This document shows positions 1 through 8,159 of a stretch of 64,000 nt of DNA, piece by piece. This DNA is from an uncultured Paraprevotella sp. (GTDB lineage Bacteria > Bacteroidota > Bacteroidia > Bacteroidales > Bacteroidaceae): positions 1-64,000 of the forward strand of contig CALUIS010000009.1 in assembly GCA_944320765.1 (NCBI GenBank), read 5' to 3'. The notes under the pieces are model-generated. The model had not been told where the DNA came from. It was given only the letters and a program-made list of their open reading frames with translations, and searched no databases. How positions within the stretch are numbered: the stretch's first letter is position 1; every line of letters starts with the position of its first letter. The position numbers were made by a program, and so were the translations under genes.

Positions 1-76
1 ACAAAGCCCCAGCTTGTGAAAGTCGGGGCTTTGTGCGTAAAAGAAAGAAGGTGTGCATTTCGACACACCTTCTTTT
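1..76. terminator. Two consecutive hairpins downstream of the rhamnose operon
   Basis: Positions 1-10 pair perfectly with 25-34 (ACAAAGCCCC arm). Positions 44-55 pair perfectly with 64-75 (12-bp stem, 8-nt loop) and are followed by TTTT. They lie just beyond the rhaM stop codon and suit termination of the leftward rha transcript and of any gene entering from the left. Confidence 0.7.
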
Positions 77-107
77 CGCTACATTTTCTTCTTCAATACC
101 ATAGACC

Positions 108-425
108 TCAGTCCTGATGGAACACCTCGCGGAGAGACACCGTCACGGGGGAGTTGTCGGGGTTCACCTCCATCAGGTCCGCCATGTAATCCCACCACTT
201 GCGGGTCACCTCGTCGGCCCCCATGTCCTGCGAGGAAGTCTCCCCTTCGATTTCCTGGTAACCGAACAGGATGTTCGTGTCCTTGTCCCAATAAATGGAA
301 TAGTTGCGCACCCCGGCATCAGCCAGCTGCTTCCTCAGCTCCGGCCACAAGGCGGCGTGGCGGCGGGCGTACTCTTCCTCGAAGCCCGGCTTGAGGAACA
401 TCTTAAAGGCAAATCTCTTGGCCAT
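108..425 (-). CDS. rhaM: L-rhamnose mutarotase
   Basis: A 105-residue cytoplasmic protein of the YiiL/RhaM family, which interconverts the alpha and beta anomers of L-rhamnose and so speeds entry into the isomerase step. The length matches the usual 104-105 residues. The conserved N-terminal stretch with the candidate catalytic His23 (YARRHAALWPEL) and the Trp-rich C-terminal part (RKWWDYMADLM) are visible. It is the last gene of the leftward rhaB-rhaA-rhaT-rhaD-rhaM run, 31 nt after rhaD, so it is very probably cotranscribed. Identification rests on family pattern and operon context, which agree. Confidence 0.95.
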   Translation of the reverse strand: MAKRFAFKMFLKPGFEEEYARRHAALWPELRKQLADAGVRNYSIYWDKDTNILFGYQEIEGETSSQDMGADEVTRKWWDYMADLMEVNPDNSPVTVSLREVFHQD

Positions 426-456
426 AATCTTTCGTTTTTTTATGTGACATTCAGAA

Positions 457-1266
457 TCATTTGGGCAGGTGGAAGGCCACGGACATCTCGCGCATCTGCT
501 CCGCCGTCATGCCCTGCGGCTCGAACCCCATGCTCTTGGCGGACATGTAAATCTGGGCCGACTTGTTGAGCACGTCCACCTGGTCGAAGGCTGACATGAT
601 GTCCGTGTCCACGGCAAACACGCCGTGCTTCTCCCACATCACCACATCGTAGTCCGACAGCTCGCGGATGGTGGCCTCGGCCAGCTCCACCGACCCCGGA
701 AGCCGGTATGGGATGATGCCCAGCCCGCGCGGGCAGAAAGCCTTCGTCTCGGGAATCATGCTCCATAGCAGCGTGGTGGCCACGTCCTTCTCCAGAAACC
801 TCGGGTTGTGGCTCATGGCCACCAGTTCGATGGGATGGGTGTGCAGCGAAGCCCTGTAAGGCACGCCGCGGGCCAGCAGCTCGTTATGCACGCTCAGGTG
901 GGACGGCAGCTCGGACGTGGGCAGCACCGGCTGGTCGGCGATGATGACGTAGCTGGCACAGTCGTCGCAAATGCGGATGACCGACCCGTTCTCCATCGGG
1001 CGGCGGGCCAGGTCGCGCATCCGCTTCTGCGTCCCCTTGCAATAGAAATAACATCCTTTCAACTGAGGCAAGACTGCCCCGATGGGCTTGGGTTTCGTCA
1101 GCGCGGGCATCGCGCGGATGGCATCGTCCACGCAGTCCGTCACGTTCACCGTGATGTTGCCGCCGTTGCGCTCGGCCCACCCTTTCTGCCACAAATATCC
1201 GGCCACTTCGGCCACTTGGTTGATTTCCGCCTCCAGACGGGGGCGGCCATTCAAAATCGATTCCAT
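457..1266 (-). CDS. rhaD: Rhamnulose-1-phosphate aldolase
   Basis: Zn-dependent class II aldolase that splits L-rhamnulose-1-phosphate into dihydroxyacetone phosphate and L-lactaldehyde. The reading frame stays open upstream, but the ATG at 1266 gives MESILNGRPR and a 269-residue protein, close to the 274 of E. coli RhaD. The zinc ligands appear as His142 and His144 (SLHTHP) and His214 (WEKHG), and the catalytic acid as Glu119 (TSELPSH), in the same spacing as the E. coli residues 141, 143, 212 and 117. It lies between rhaT and rhaM in the operon. Confidence 0.96.
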   Translation of the reverse strand: MESILNGRPRLEAEINQVAEVAGYLWQKGWAERNGGNITVNVTDCVDDAIRAMPALTKPKPIGAVLPQLKGCYFYCKGTQKRMRDLARRPMENGSVIRICDDCASYVIIADQPVLPTSELPSHLSVHNELLARGVPYRASLHTHPIELVAMSHNPRFLEKDVATTLLWSMIPETKAFCPRGLGIIPYRLPGSVELAEATIRELSDYDVVMWEKHGVFAVDTDIMSAFDQVDVLNKSAQIYMSAKSMGFEPQGMTAEQMREMSVAFHLPK

Positions 1267-1295
1267 ATCTTTCCGTTTTTTTAGTATCCCTATTC

Positions 1296-2321
1296 TTATT
1301 GTTGGGCCACGGCCACCAACACGATGCTCCCCACCAGGACCGCCAGTCCGGCCACCAGCACGGCCACCGTCCGCCGCCCGCAACCCTTCCATTCCTTCAG
1401 CAGGATGCCCCACACGTTGCTGAACGTGACGTTCAACGCCATGAGGATGCTCCACGAGAAGGCCAGCAGCACCTCATGCCCGGCGAGGAAACTCTTCCCC
1501 ATCTCGAGGCCGAAGAACTGCGAGTACCACAACACGCCGGCCAAGGCGCAGAACAGCAGGTTATTGCCCCACACACGCCCCTTCCCGTAATCGGAAAAGG
1601 TGCGGTTCCTCGCGTTCTGCCACAGGCAGTACGCCGCATTGGTGAGGAATCCCCCGCCCGTGACCAGCATGATGACGGGCAGCCCGGCATAAAGGGCGTC
1701 CACCCCACGGCCGAGGGAAGCCGCCTTGATGTCGCTTCCGGCTTCCAGCCCCAGCGCGAAGCATGCACTCATCACGCCGCAGAGCAACGCCACCAGCAAC
1801 CCTTTCGTCAGGGCGAAATCCTTCACGGCCGCCCGGCGTTCCTCCTCGGACATGTTCCTCGACCGGAGGCTGCCCGCATAGCCGATGACGGCGATGCCCG
1901 CCAGCGTGACGGCCACCCCGGCCAGCAGCCACAGCCCCTGCCCGCGGAACAGGTCGGTCCCGCCCCACAAGGCCGGCAGCAACGTGCCGAAGGCCGAACA
2001 CGTGCCCAGCGCGATGCTCTGCCCCAAAGCCACGCCCAGATAGCGCATACTCAGCCCGAACGTCAGTCCGCCGATGCCCCACAACACGCCGTAGAGCATC
2101 ACCAGCGGCACGTTCCCTTGCCGCCAGAGGCCGGGCAGGGTGTCCCCTTCCGGCACGCCCAGCAAGGCCCCCAACCAAGGGAACACCAGCCAGGCGAACA
2201 CACCCTGCACCAGCCAGAAGCTTTCCCAGCTCCATGCCTTCACCTTATTGATAGGCACGTAGGAGCTGGACTGCCCGAAACTGCCGACGGCAATAATCAA
2301 CAAGCCCCAAACGACTTCCAT
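1296..2321 (-). CDS. rhaT: L-rhamnose/proton symporter
   Basis: A 341-residue integral inner-membrane protein with about ten hydrophobic segments, typical of the RhaT (DMT superfamily) rhamnose:H+ symporter; E. coli RhaT has 344 residues. The N-terminus contains the family sequence GSFGQSSSYVPINKVK. The frame could begin at a TTG at 2327, but the ATG at 2321 lies only two bases past the rhaA stop (TGAGCATG). It is therefore preferred and suggests translational coupling. The gene supplies cytoplasmic rhamnose to RhaM and RhaA. Confidence 0.95.
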   Translation of the reverse strand: MEVVWGLLIIAVGSFGQSSSYVPINKVKAWSWESFWLVQGVFAWLVFPWLGALLGVPEGDTLPGLWRQGNVPLVMLYGVLWGIGGLTFGLSMRYLGVALGQSIALGTCSAFGTLLPALWGGTDLFRGQGLWLLAGVAVTLAGIAVIGYAGSLRSRNMSEEERRAAVKDFALTKGLLVALLCGVMSACFALGLEAGSDIKAASLGRGVDALYAGLPVIMLVTGGGFLTNAAYCLWQNARNRTFSDYGKGRVWGNNLLFCALAGVLWYSQFFGLEMGKSFLAGHEVLLAFSWSILMALNVTFSNVWGILLKEWKGCGRRTVAVLVAGLAVLVGSIVLVAVAQQ

Positions 2322-2323
2322 GC

Positions 2324-3577
2324 TCAACTCCGTTTAGACAACACGCGCCTCTCGTAATCTTCCACCGCCGGAATGAACTCCTCGCCCACCGGCACGCCGT
2401 TCCTGAGGCAGAACATGTCCCACACGGCATTCCACGGCAACGACTTGCACTCCTCCAGCAAGGCCAGCCGCTCGAAGCCCTTCCCGGCCGCCTCGTAGGT
2501 GCGGAGCGTGCCCAACGGCTCGAGCAAGGCCTGGAGCAGGCACTTCTGCGTGGCGCGGCTCCCGACGACGTAAGCACCGATGCGGTTGATGGACGCGTCG
2601 AAATAGTCCAGCCCGATATGCACGCGGTCCAAGGCCCCGCAGCGCACGATTTCCTTGCACAGGTCCATCGTCTCGTCGTTCATGATGGTCACATGGTCGG
2701 AATCCCAACGGACGGGACGGCTGACGTGCAGCATCAGTTCCGGCACGAAAAGCAGCAGCGCGGACACCTTGTCGGCCACGCTCTCCGTGGGATGGAAATG
2801 CCCCGTGTCCAAAGTGACGATTTTCCCGCGCTGGGCGGCATAGCCGATATAGAAGTCGTTGGAACCCACCGTGTAGCTCTCCAGCCCGATGCCGAACACC
2901 TTGGACTCCACGCAATCCTTCATGTGGGCGTAGGGCGTGGCAAAGATGCGGTCGAGGGAGTCCTTCAGCAGCTCGCGGTACTTCATGCGGTTCACCGTGA
3001 TGTCCTTGCTGCCGTCGTGTATCCAGAGGTTCATGATGCAGGCATCGCCCTGCCTGCGCCCCATCTCCTCGGCGATGGCCCGGCAGCGGCGCGTATGCTC
3101 CACCCAGAAGTCCCGGATGCCCTTGTCCGGATGGGCCAGGGTGAGGTTGCCCGACTTGGGATGGGAGAAGGACGTGGAGTTGAAGTCCAGCTTCATGCCC
3201 TGCTCCTGCGCCCATTGCATCCAGCCCTCGAAATGCCTGGGTTCCACCTGGTCGCGGTCCACGAACCCGCCGCCGAACTCGCCGTAAATCTCGTGCAGGT
3301 TCAGGCGGTGCCTGCCGGGAATCATGGATGCGGCCTCAAGGATGTCCGCCCGCAGCTCGTCCACATTACGCGCCCGGCCCGGATAGTTCCCCGTGGTCTG
3401 TATGCCGCCCGACAGTGCGCTGCCGGACTCGAAGCCCATCACGTCGTCGGCCTGCCAGCAATGCAGCGAGAGCGGAATCCCCTGCAGCGTGTCCAATACT
3501 TTTTCCGTGTCGATGCCCACGGCGGCATAACGTTCGCGGGCCAGCTCATAGGCCTGCTGAATCAAAGTGTCTTTCAT
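2324..3577 (-). CDS. rhaA: L-rhamnose isomerase
   Basis: Metal-dependent isomerase converting L-rhamnose to L-rhamnulose. The 417-residue length matches the family (419 in E. coli). Characteristic segments include TLDTGHFHPTE around residues 255-265 and DYFDASINRIGA around 320-332, which carry the metal-binding His and Asp residues of the TIM-barrel site, and the IHDGSKD stretch in the middle of the protein. It is the second gene of the operon, 36 bp after rhaB and directly coupled to rhaT. Also called rhaI in Bacteroides. Confidence 0.96.
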   Translation of the reverse strand: MKDTLIQQAYELARERYAAVGIDTEKVLDTLQGIPLSLHCWQADDVMGFESGSALSGGIQTTGNYPGRARNVDELRADILEAASMIPGRHRLNLHEIYGEFGGGFVDRDQVEPRHFEGWMQWAQEQGMKLDFNSTSFSHPKSGNLTLAHPDKGIRDFWVEHTRRCRAIAEEMGRRQGDACIMNLWIHDGSKDITVNRMKYRELLKDSLDRIFATPYAHMKDCVESKVFGIGLESYTVGSNDFYIGYAAQRGKIVTLDTGHFHPTESVADKVSALLLFVPELMLHVSRPVRWDSDHVTIMNDETMDLCKEIVRCGALDRVHIGLDYFDASINRIGAYVVGSRATQKCLLQALLEPLGTLRTYEAAGKGFERLALLEECKSLPWNAVWDMFCLRNGVPVGEEFIPAVEDYERRVLSKRS

Positions 3578-3613
3578 AAAGCCAATCCTTTAATCTATAT
3601 AATAATGAATAAG

Positions 3614-5080
3614 TCACTGCACCTGCAACCGGGAGAAACGGGCGTAGGCCTCCTCCCACTCCGGCGAACCGGACGGCTCATACGTCACCGTGTCCACCGA
3701 AGCGACAGACAAACGGCGCATTCCGGCCAAAGAGTCCGTCCCCCCTGCCGTACGGATTTGAACCAGCGCATTCCCCAAAGCCGTACCTTCCGACGGACCG
3801 GCCACTACGGGAAGCCCCGTGGCATTGGCTGCATATTGCATCAGATGGCGGTTAAGCGAACCGCCGCCGATGACGTGCAGACGACGGATGGGAATGTCCA
3901 CCATGGTCCGCAGCTGTTCCACGACCTGACGGTAGCGCAAAGCCAGGCTGCGGAAAATGCAGCGGCAATAATCGGCCGGCGTCTGCGGCGCCTCCTGCCC
4001 TGTCCGCCCGCAATAGTCGCGGATGGCCTGGGGCATCGACAACGGATGGGCAAAACCTTCCCAGTCCGGGAAAATCAGCCCTTCGTAGGAAGAGGTCTCA
4101 CAAGTGGCAGCCAGTTCCGCCACATTGGAAGGCGCGTCGTGCCACTCTTCCCGGCAACGCTCGAACAGCCACAGCCCGCAAATGTTCTTCAGGAAACGGG
4201 TGGTGCCGTCCAGTCCGCCCTCGTTCGTGAAGTTATGGCGGAAACTGTCGGCCGTGATGACAGGGTGTGCCATCTCCACGCCCAGCAACGACCATGTCCC
4301 GCAACTCAAATAGGCAAAGTCCCCGTCGACCGTCGGGATGGCCGCCACAGCGGACGCAGTGTCATGTCCGGCCACCGCCACCACCGGAAGCTCCGGCAAC
4401 CCGGTGTATCGCCGCACTTGGGGAGTGAGCCGCCCGACCACCGTGCCCGGCAACACCACCCGACCGAACTTTCCGCGAGGCAATCCCAACGCGGCCAACA
4501 GCTCCGCGTCCAAATCGCCCGTGGAGGGGTTCAACAACTGGGACGTGGAGGCCACGGTATACTCGGCCACCGCCTGTCCCGTCAGCAGATAGGACAAGGC
4601 ATCGGGAGTGAAAAGTATCTTTTCCGCCATCTCCAACGCCTTGCATCCCTCACGTTTCAGCGTATCCAGCTGGAACAAGGAATTGAACTCCATGAACTGT
4701 ATGCCGGTATGGCCATATACCGTCTCTGCCGGGACACGGGCGAAAAACTTCTCCATGCTGCCTTCCGTATGGGCGTCGCGATAACTATACGGCAGACTGG
4801 CCAGACGTCCGTCGGCCGTGAACAGGGAAAAATCACATCCCCAAGTGTCAATTCCCACAGAGACCAGCGGAATCCGTTCTTCCGCCACCCGCTTCAAGGC
4901 TTGCAGCACTTGATAGTAAAGGGCGGGCAAGTCCCAATACAAATGCCCGGACATGGGAATCATCGGGTTCTTGAACCGCGTCAGCTCCCGAAGCTCTACT
5001 TTTTGACCGTCGAAAGCCGCCAGAACGGTACGCCCGCTCGTGGCTCCCAAGTCCACCGCCAGATAATAAGATGTTTCCAT
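3614..5080 (-). CDS. rhaB: Rhamnulokinase
   Basis: FGGY-family carbohydrate kinase that phosphorylates L-rhamnulose at O1 with ATP. The start is placed at the ATG at 5080 (METSYYLAVDLG), which gives 488 residues against 489 in E. coli. The longer frame back to 5170 would run through the promoter at 5125-5132. Visible motifs are the phosphate-1 loop DLGATSGR near residue 10, GIDTWGCDF near residues 73-81, and the ATP-binding GGGSLNRHLMQ near residue 405. First gene of the leftward rha operon and divergent from the AraC regulator. Confidence 0.96.
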   Translation of the reverse strand: METSYYLAVDLGATSGRTVLAAFDGQKVELRELTRFKNPMIPMSGHLYWDLPALYYQVLQALKRVAEERIPLVSVGIDTWGCDFSLFTADGRLASLPYSYRDAHTEGSMEKFFARVPAETVYGHTGIQFMEFNSLFQLDTLKREGCKALEMAEKILFTPDALSYLLTGQAVAEYTVASTSQLLNPSTGDLDAELLAALGLPRGKFGRVVLPGTVVGRLTPQVRRYTGLPELPVVAVAGHDTASAVAAIPTVDGDFAYLSCGTWSLLGVEMAHPVITADSFRHNFTNEGGLDGTTRFLKNICGLWLFERCREEWHDAPSNVAELAATCETSSYEGLIFPDWEGFAHPLSMPQAIRDYCGRTGQEAPQTPADYCRCIFRSLALRYRQVVEQLRTMVDIPIRRLHVIGGGSLNRHLMQYAANATGLPVVAGPSEGTALGNALVQIRTAGGTDSLAGMRRLSVASVDTVTYEPSGSPEWEEAYARFSRLQVQ

Positions 5081-5124
5081 GATACCAACAGATAATTCTT
5101 GTGTCACATTGCTTTTCCGTGTGG

Positions 5125-5132
5125 CAAATATA
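5125..5132 (-). promoter_or_regulatory. -7 element of the rha operon promoter
   Basis: On the minus strand this reads TATATTTG, matching the Bacteroidetes TAnnTTTG element, about 45 nt upstream of the rhaB ATG. The 152-bp gap between rhaB and the divergent AraC gene is the natural place for the activator's binding sites, though I could not define a repeat there. Confidence 0.65.
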
Positions 5133-5232
5133 AGGAAACCATCCGACTTCCGCCCTATGTTTTTTGTCATATCACCTGCACTAAATGTCTGAAAAGCTTT
5201 CCGCCTTGGAAAAATATTCGTAAACTTGCATC

Positions 5233-6099
5233 ATGAAACCCATCAAATACATCGCCGAGAACCGCCGGGACGCCCTTTGGGGACTTACAGTCTGCTCCGT
5301 AGGCTATCAAAAGATTGGCCCGCACGAGGACTATCCCCCCACGGGACACCATCAGGAATACCTCTTCCGCCCGGAAAAGGGGCGCGTGCTGCAGGAATAC
5401 CAACTACTATATATAATAGAAGGTAAAGGGACACTGTCCACCCGGAAAAGCGGAAGGCACGACATCACGGCAGGCGACATGTTCCTCCTCTTCCCCGGCG
5501 AATGGCACACTTACCATCCGGACGAAGAGACGGGATGGGAAGAATTCTGGATCGGGTTCCAAGGCACCAACATCGACCACCGGACGGAGGCCGGCTTCTT
5601 CGCCCCCGAAAGCCCGCTCTACCACATAGGGCATGACGAGACCGCCATCGCCCTTTACCGCGAGGCCATCCGGACGGCCACACGGCAGGAAGCCTACTTC
5701 CAGCAACTTCTGGCCGGCATCGTGAACCATCTGCTCGGGCTGATGTTCATGACCAGCCACAACCGCGAGCTTTCCGCCTCGCCCCAACTCCCACAAATCG
5801 TGGAACGGGCACGGAGCTTCATGGAAGCCTCCGTGGAGAAAGAGGTCAGCATGCCCGACGTGGCCCGCCACCTGAATGTCAGCTACGCCACCTTCCGCCA
5901 TACGTTCAAGAAATACACCGGGCTGGCACCCGCACAGTACTTCATCAACCTGCGGCTGCACCGGGCCAAAGAGCTGCTGCGAAGCACGCCGGCCTCCATC
6001 AAGGAAATCTCCTACCGCCTGCATTTCGAGACGCCGGAATACTTCACCACCCTTTTCAAGAAACGGATTGGAACAAGCCCCTCCTCCTTCAGGAAATAG
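5233..6099 (+). CDS. AraC-family transcriptional regulator, probable rhamnose activator
   Basis: A 288-residue cytoplasmic regulator. The N-terminal half (about residues 1-160) looks like the cupin sugar-sensing domain (YQLLYIIEGKGTL, GDMFLLFPGEWHTY). The C-terminal 100 residues form the two helix-turn-helix motifs of AraC/XylS proteins (MPDVARHLNVSYATFRHTFK, then EISYRLHFETPEYFTTLFKK). It is transcribed divergently from rhaB across 152 bp, the arrangement reported for rhamnose activators in Bacteroides. The role as a rha activator is inferred from position; it could also act on the GH43 gene 63 bp downstream. Confidence 0.9.
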   Translation: MKPIKYIAENRRDALWGLTVCSVGYQKIGPHEDYPPTGHHQEYLFRPEKGRVLQEYQLLYIIEGKGTLSTRKSGRHDITAGDMFLLFPGEWHTYHPDEETGWEEFWIGFQGTNIDHRTEAGFFAPESPLYHIGHDETAIALYREAIRTATRQEAYFQQLLAGIVNHLLGLMFMTSHNRELSASPQLPQIVERARSFMEASVEKEVSMPDVARHLNVSYATFRHTFKKYTGLAPAQYFINLRLHRAKELLRSTPASIKEISYRLHFETPEYFTTLFKKRIGTSPSSFRK

Positions 6100-6161
6100 G
6101 AAGCTTGCGGCCCGTCCCCCGAACCGGACAATAAACTTATAACCATAAAAAAACGACAGAC

Positions 6162-8063
6162 ATGAAAAGAAACAGACTCTTTGCCGCCCTGCTCTTGGCC
6201 GCGACCCTCGGCCAGGGACAGGACGCATTCTGCACCGACGAACCGGATGGCAAACCGTTCGAAGGCTACCTCTTCGCCTATTTCGAGGGACAAGGCGAAC
6301 AACAGGAACACCTCCGCTTCGCGCTCAGCAACGACGGGGTGAACTGGCGCGCCCTCAACGGCAACCGCCCCGTGGTATCCTCGGACAGCATCAGCGAGAG
6401 CGGCGGCATCCGCGACCCGCACATCCTGCGCGGCGAGGACGGACGGTTCTACATCGTGGCCACGGACATGAAGGTGGCACAATACGGCTGGAACGAGAAC
6501 CCGGGCATCGTGCTGCTGAAGTCGGACGACCTGATCCACTGGTCGCACGCCAAAATCAACCTGTCCAAAGACTATCCCAAGCACTTCGCGGACGCCTACT
6601 GGGTGTGGGCCCCGCAGACCATCTACGACCGCAAGGCCAAGAAATACATGATTTACTTCACCCTGCAACGCGACGACCGCAAGAGCCTCGTCACGTACTA
6701 TGCCTATGCCAACAAGGACTTCACCGGGTTCGAGGGCGAGCCGAAACGGCTCTTCTCCGCCAAATACGGCAGCATCGACAACGACATCATCGAAAAGGAC
6801 GGCACTTTCCACCTGTTCTACAAGGGCAACACCAAGGACGCGGACGGAAAGGAAATCAAGAACGGCATCCAGCAGGCCGTCTCAAAAAGCCTGAAAGGGA
6901 AATGGAAAGAGGACTTCAAATACCTGGACGCATACGCAGGAAAGACACCCGTCGAAGGGTCGAGCATCTTCAAGCTCAACGGCAAGGAGGAATATGTGCT
7001 GATGTATGACATGTACACCAGCGGACGCTACGAATACCAGACCAGCAAGGACCTGTACACGTTCTCCGAACCCAAGGCGTTCACGAAAGACTTCTTCCCC
7101 CGCCACGGTTCCGTCATCTCCCTGACGCACGACGAGCTGCAACGGCTGCAGGAAAAGTGGGGCTACGTGGTGAAGTACGAGTTTGAAAGCCACGGCAACC
7201 CCGTCATCCGCCACCTGCACACAGCCGACCCCGCCGCCCTCGTGCAGGGCGACACGCTCTGGCTCTTCGCCGGACACGACCTGAACGGCAACCAGAACGG
7301 CTATGTGATGAAAGACTGGCTCGTGTTCTCCACCACCGACATGAAGCACTGGACCCAGTATCCCGTTCCCCTGAAGGTGGAGGACTTCAAGTGGGCGGCC
7401 AGCAAGCAGGCCTACGCCGGGCATGTGGCCGAACGCAACGGCAAGTACTATTGGTATGTCAGCACCAACTGGTGCGGCATCGGCGTGGCCGTGGCCGACA
7501 GGATCACCGGCCCCTACCGCGACGCATTGGGCAAGCCGCTGCTCACCAACGCCGACTGCTTCGACTCCAAGCACAGCTGGGCCTGCATCGACCCGGCCGT
7601 GTTCATCGACGACGACGGACAGGCCTACCTCGCTTGGGGCAACGGGCAATGCTACATCGTGAAGCTCAAAGACAACATGATCGAGACGGAAGGCGAAGTG
7701 AAACGCATCCATATCGACGAGAGCCACCCCTTCACGGAAGCACCGTGGATTCACAAGCACAATGGCAAGTATTACCTGACCTACGCCAGCGAATGGCCGG
7801 AGAAAATCGCGTATGCCGTGGCCGACCACATCGAAGGCCCGTACGAGGTGAAAGGCGTGATTTCGGAAATCGCCGGCAACAGCAACACCACGCATCCGGC
7901 CATCGTGAACTTCAAGGGACAATGGATTTTCATCAGCCACAACGGCGGCCTGCCCACGGGAACCAGCTACAGCCGTTCCATCGTGATGGAACCTATGGAA
8001 CACAACGCCGACGGCACCATCAAGAACATCCCGCCCACGGCCGAGGGCGTGAAACCCATGTAA
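6162..8063 (+). CDS. Secreted tandem-domain glycoside hydrolase family 43 protein
   Basis: A 633-residue protein with an N-terminal signal peptide (RLFAALLLAATLG). Two GH43-like five-bladed propellers follow each other. The first spans about residues 25-340 (GGIRDPHILRGEDGRFYIVATDM). The second runs from about residue 350 and has a complete candidate triad: Asp356 (ADPAAL), Asp477 (IDPAVF) and Glu526 (FTEAPW). The second domain closely resembles the single-domain GH43 at 34403-35413. GH43 enzymes act on arabinosides, xylosides or galactosides. Its place beside the rhamnose operon suggests a rhamnose-containing plant polysaccharide, which is inference. Codon use resembles its neighbours. Confidence 0.88.
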   Translation: MKRNRLFAALLLAATLGQGQDAFCTDEPDGKPFEGYLFAYFEGQGEQQEHLRFALSNDGVNWRALNGNRPVVSSDSISESGGIRDPHILRGEDGRFYIVATDMKVAQYGWNENPGIVLLKSDDLIHWSHAKINLSKDYPKHFADAYWVWAPQTIYDRKAKKYMIYFTLQRDDRKSLVTYYAYANKDFTGFEGEPKRLFSAKYGSIDNDIIEKDGTFHLFYKGNTKDADGKEIKNGIQQAVSKSLKGKWKEDFKYLDAYAGKTPVEGSSIFKLNGKEEYVLMYDMYTSGRYEYQTSKDLYTFSEPKAFTKDFFPRHGSVISLTHDELQRLQEKWGYVVKYEFESHGNPVIRHLHTADPAALVQGDTLWLFAGHDLNGNQNGYVMKDWLVFSTTDMKHWTQYPVPLKVEDFKWAASKQAYAGHVAERNGKYYWYVSTNWCGIGVAVADRITGPYRDALGKPLLTNADCFDSKHSWACIDPAVFIDDDGQAYLAWGNGQCYIVKLKDNMIETEGEVKRIHIDESHPFTEAPWIHKHNGKYYLTYASEWPEKIAYAVADHIEGPYEVKGVISEIAGNSNTTHPAIVNFKGQWIFISHNGGLPTGTSYSRSIVMEPMEHNADGTIKNIPPTAEGVKPM

Positions 8064-8102
8064 AAAACAACAGCCCGGAACAAGACATCCCGTTTTTTTC
8101 CG

Positions 8103-8139
8103 TACCTTTGCGTCCGCCCGAAAAGCGGGCGCATTTTTT
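8103..8139 (+). promoter_or_regulatory. Promoter -7 element followed at once by a terminator-like hairpin
   Basis: TACCTTTG at 8103-8110 fits the TAnnTTTG element. It is followed directly by CGCCCG (8115-8120), a 5-nt loop and CGGGCG (8126-8131), then a run of T. The hairpin may end the upstream GH43 transcript. If the promoter is real, it also sits in the first 25 nt of the TonB-receptor leader. No cobalamin riboswitch is visible. Confidence 0.55.
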
Positions 8140-8159
8140 ATCATCTAATTTTTGTCATC

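Noticed and set aside
2618..5095. Very long open frame (825 codons) on the plus strand
   Set aside because: It is antisense to rhaA and rhaB, has no plausible domain, and reflects the lack of stop codons in G+C-rich DNA opposite real genes.
5081..5170. Longer RhaB start at 5170
   Set aside because: The extension would include the TATATTTG promoter and exceeds the family length; the ATG at 5080 matches E. coli RhaB.
8064..8159. Cobalamin riboswitch before the BtuB-like receptor
   Set aside because: The 96-bp gap is too short and lacks the B12-box and paired arms; only one simple hairpin is present.
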